Assembly: GCA_003168295.1 (NCBI GenBank)
Contig: PMST01000560.1
Coordinates: 7,809-13,856, forward strand
Length of the DNA: 6,048 nucleotides
Origin: Actinomycetota bacterium
GTDB lineage: Bacteria; Actinomycetota; Actinomycetes; Streptosporangiales; Streptosporangiaceae
Reading direction: 5' to 3'
Shown: positions 5,891 to 6,048 of the stretch, piece by piece
Layout: each line of letters opens with the position of its first letter
Numbering within the stretch: position 1 is the first letter of the stretch
The notes under the pieces: model-generated
The model's input: the letters and a program-made list of their open reading frames with translations, nothing else
Told to the model about the DNA's origin: nothing
The model's database searches: none
Made by a program: the position numbers and the translations under genes

Positions 5891-6048
5891 ATGCCAGAGC
5901 CGACGGAGGGGCCGACGGTACTGCGCATCCTGCTCGGCACCCAGCTGCGGCGGCTCAGGGAGAGCCGCGGGATCACCGCGCAGGCATCGGCCCGGGCGAT
6001 CCGCGGGTCGGAGTCCAAGATCAGCCGCATCGAGCTTGGCCGGAACGC
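5891..6048 (+). CDS. XRE-family helix-turn-helix regulator, 3' truncated (probable DUF5753 type)
   Basis: The frame starts at ATG 5891 after a strong GGAGGAG ribosome-binding site (5882-5888) and is still open at the right edge. There are 52 complete codons. The protein begins MPEPTEGPTVLRILLGTQLR, followed by a helix-turn-helix of the Cro/C1 type at about residues 16-52: RRLRESRGIT, then ASARAIRGSESKISRIELGR with the recognition-helix pattern S-x-S-K-I-S-R-I-E-x-G. This N-terminus is typical of actinobacterial HTH_31 regulators of about 270-290 residues. Their C-terminal DUF5753 domain would lie outside the window, and they are often followed by a small DUF397 gene. It reads away from the methyltransferase across a region rich in palindromes, so it may control itself and possibly that gene. 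The family call is firm; the DUF5753 domain and the targets are inferred from relatives. Confidence 0.9.
   Translation, partial: MPEPTEGPTVLRILLGTQLRRLRESRGITAQASARAIRGSESKISRIELGRN

Overview
The window is high-GC DNA with strong GC bias at third codon positions. It carries families typical of filamentous Actinomycetota: a DUF574-type SAM-dependent methyltransferase, an XRE regulator of the kind usually followed by a DUF5753 domain, an actinobacterial trypsin-like secreted protease and actinobacterial aldo/keto reductases. A Streptomyces- or Streptosporangiales-like organism is a reasonable guess. The sequence alone does not settle the genus.

Layout, left to right. (1) Positions 1-2372, plus strand: the 3' part of an AraC-family regulator gene cut by the window edge, then an aldo/keto reductase 14 bases downstream, then, overlapping its stop by 4 bases, a gene for a small membrane-anchored actinobacterial protein. 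That last gene is broken: its recognisable protein is split over all three forward frames, so I call it a pseudogene. (2) Positions 2373-2719: an AT-richer non-coding stretch with four tandem 10-bp units (TAACTCA-like) and several small hairpins. (3) Positions 2720-3625, plus strand: an exported chymotrypsin-fold serine protease with an intact His/Asp/Ser triad. (4) Positions 3637-5481, minus strand: a DUF574 methyltransferase (TTG start) followed 63 bases later by a second, distinct aldo/keto reductase. This reductase converges on the protease gene with only 11 bases between their stop codons. (5) Positions 5482-5890: a 409-base divergent intergenic region with several inverted and direct repeats. 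(6) From 5891, plus strand: the start of an XRE-family regulator that runs off the right edge.

Functionally the window looks like ordinary accessory chromosome: two oxidoreductases, one probably co-transcribed with its own AraC-type regulator, a secreted protease, and a methyltransferase next to a divergent HTH regulator. I see no defence system, phage, transposon, tRNA, rRNA or CRISPR array, and no convincing undescribed multi-gene system. The points most worth a second look are the decayed membrane-protein gene, the helically phased TAACTCA repeats upstream of the protease, and the cluster of palindromes in front of the XRE gene.
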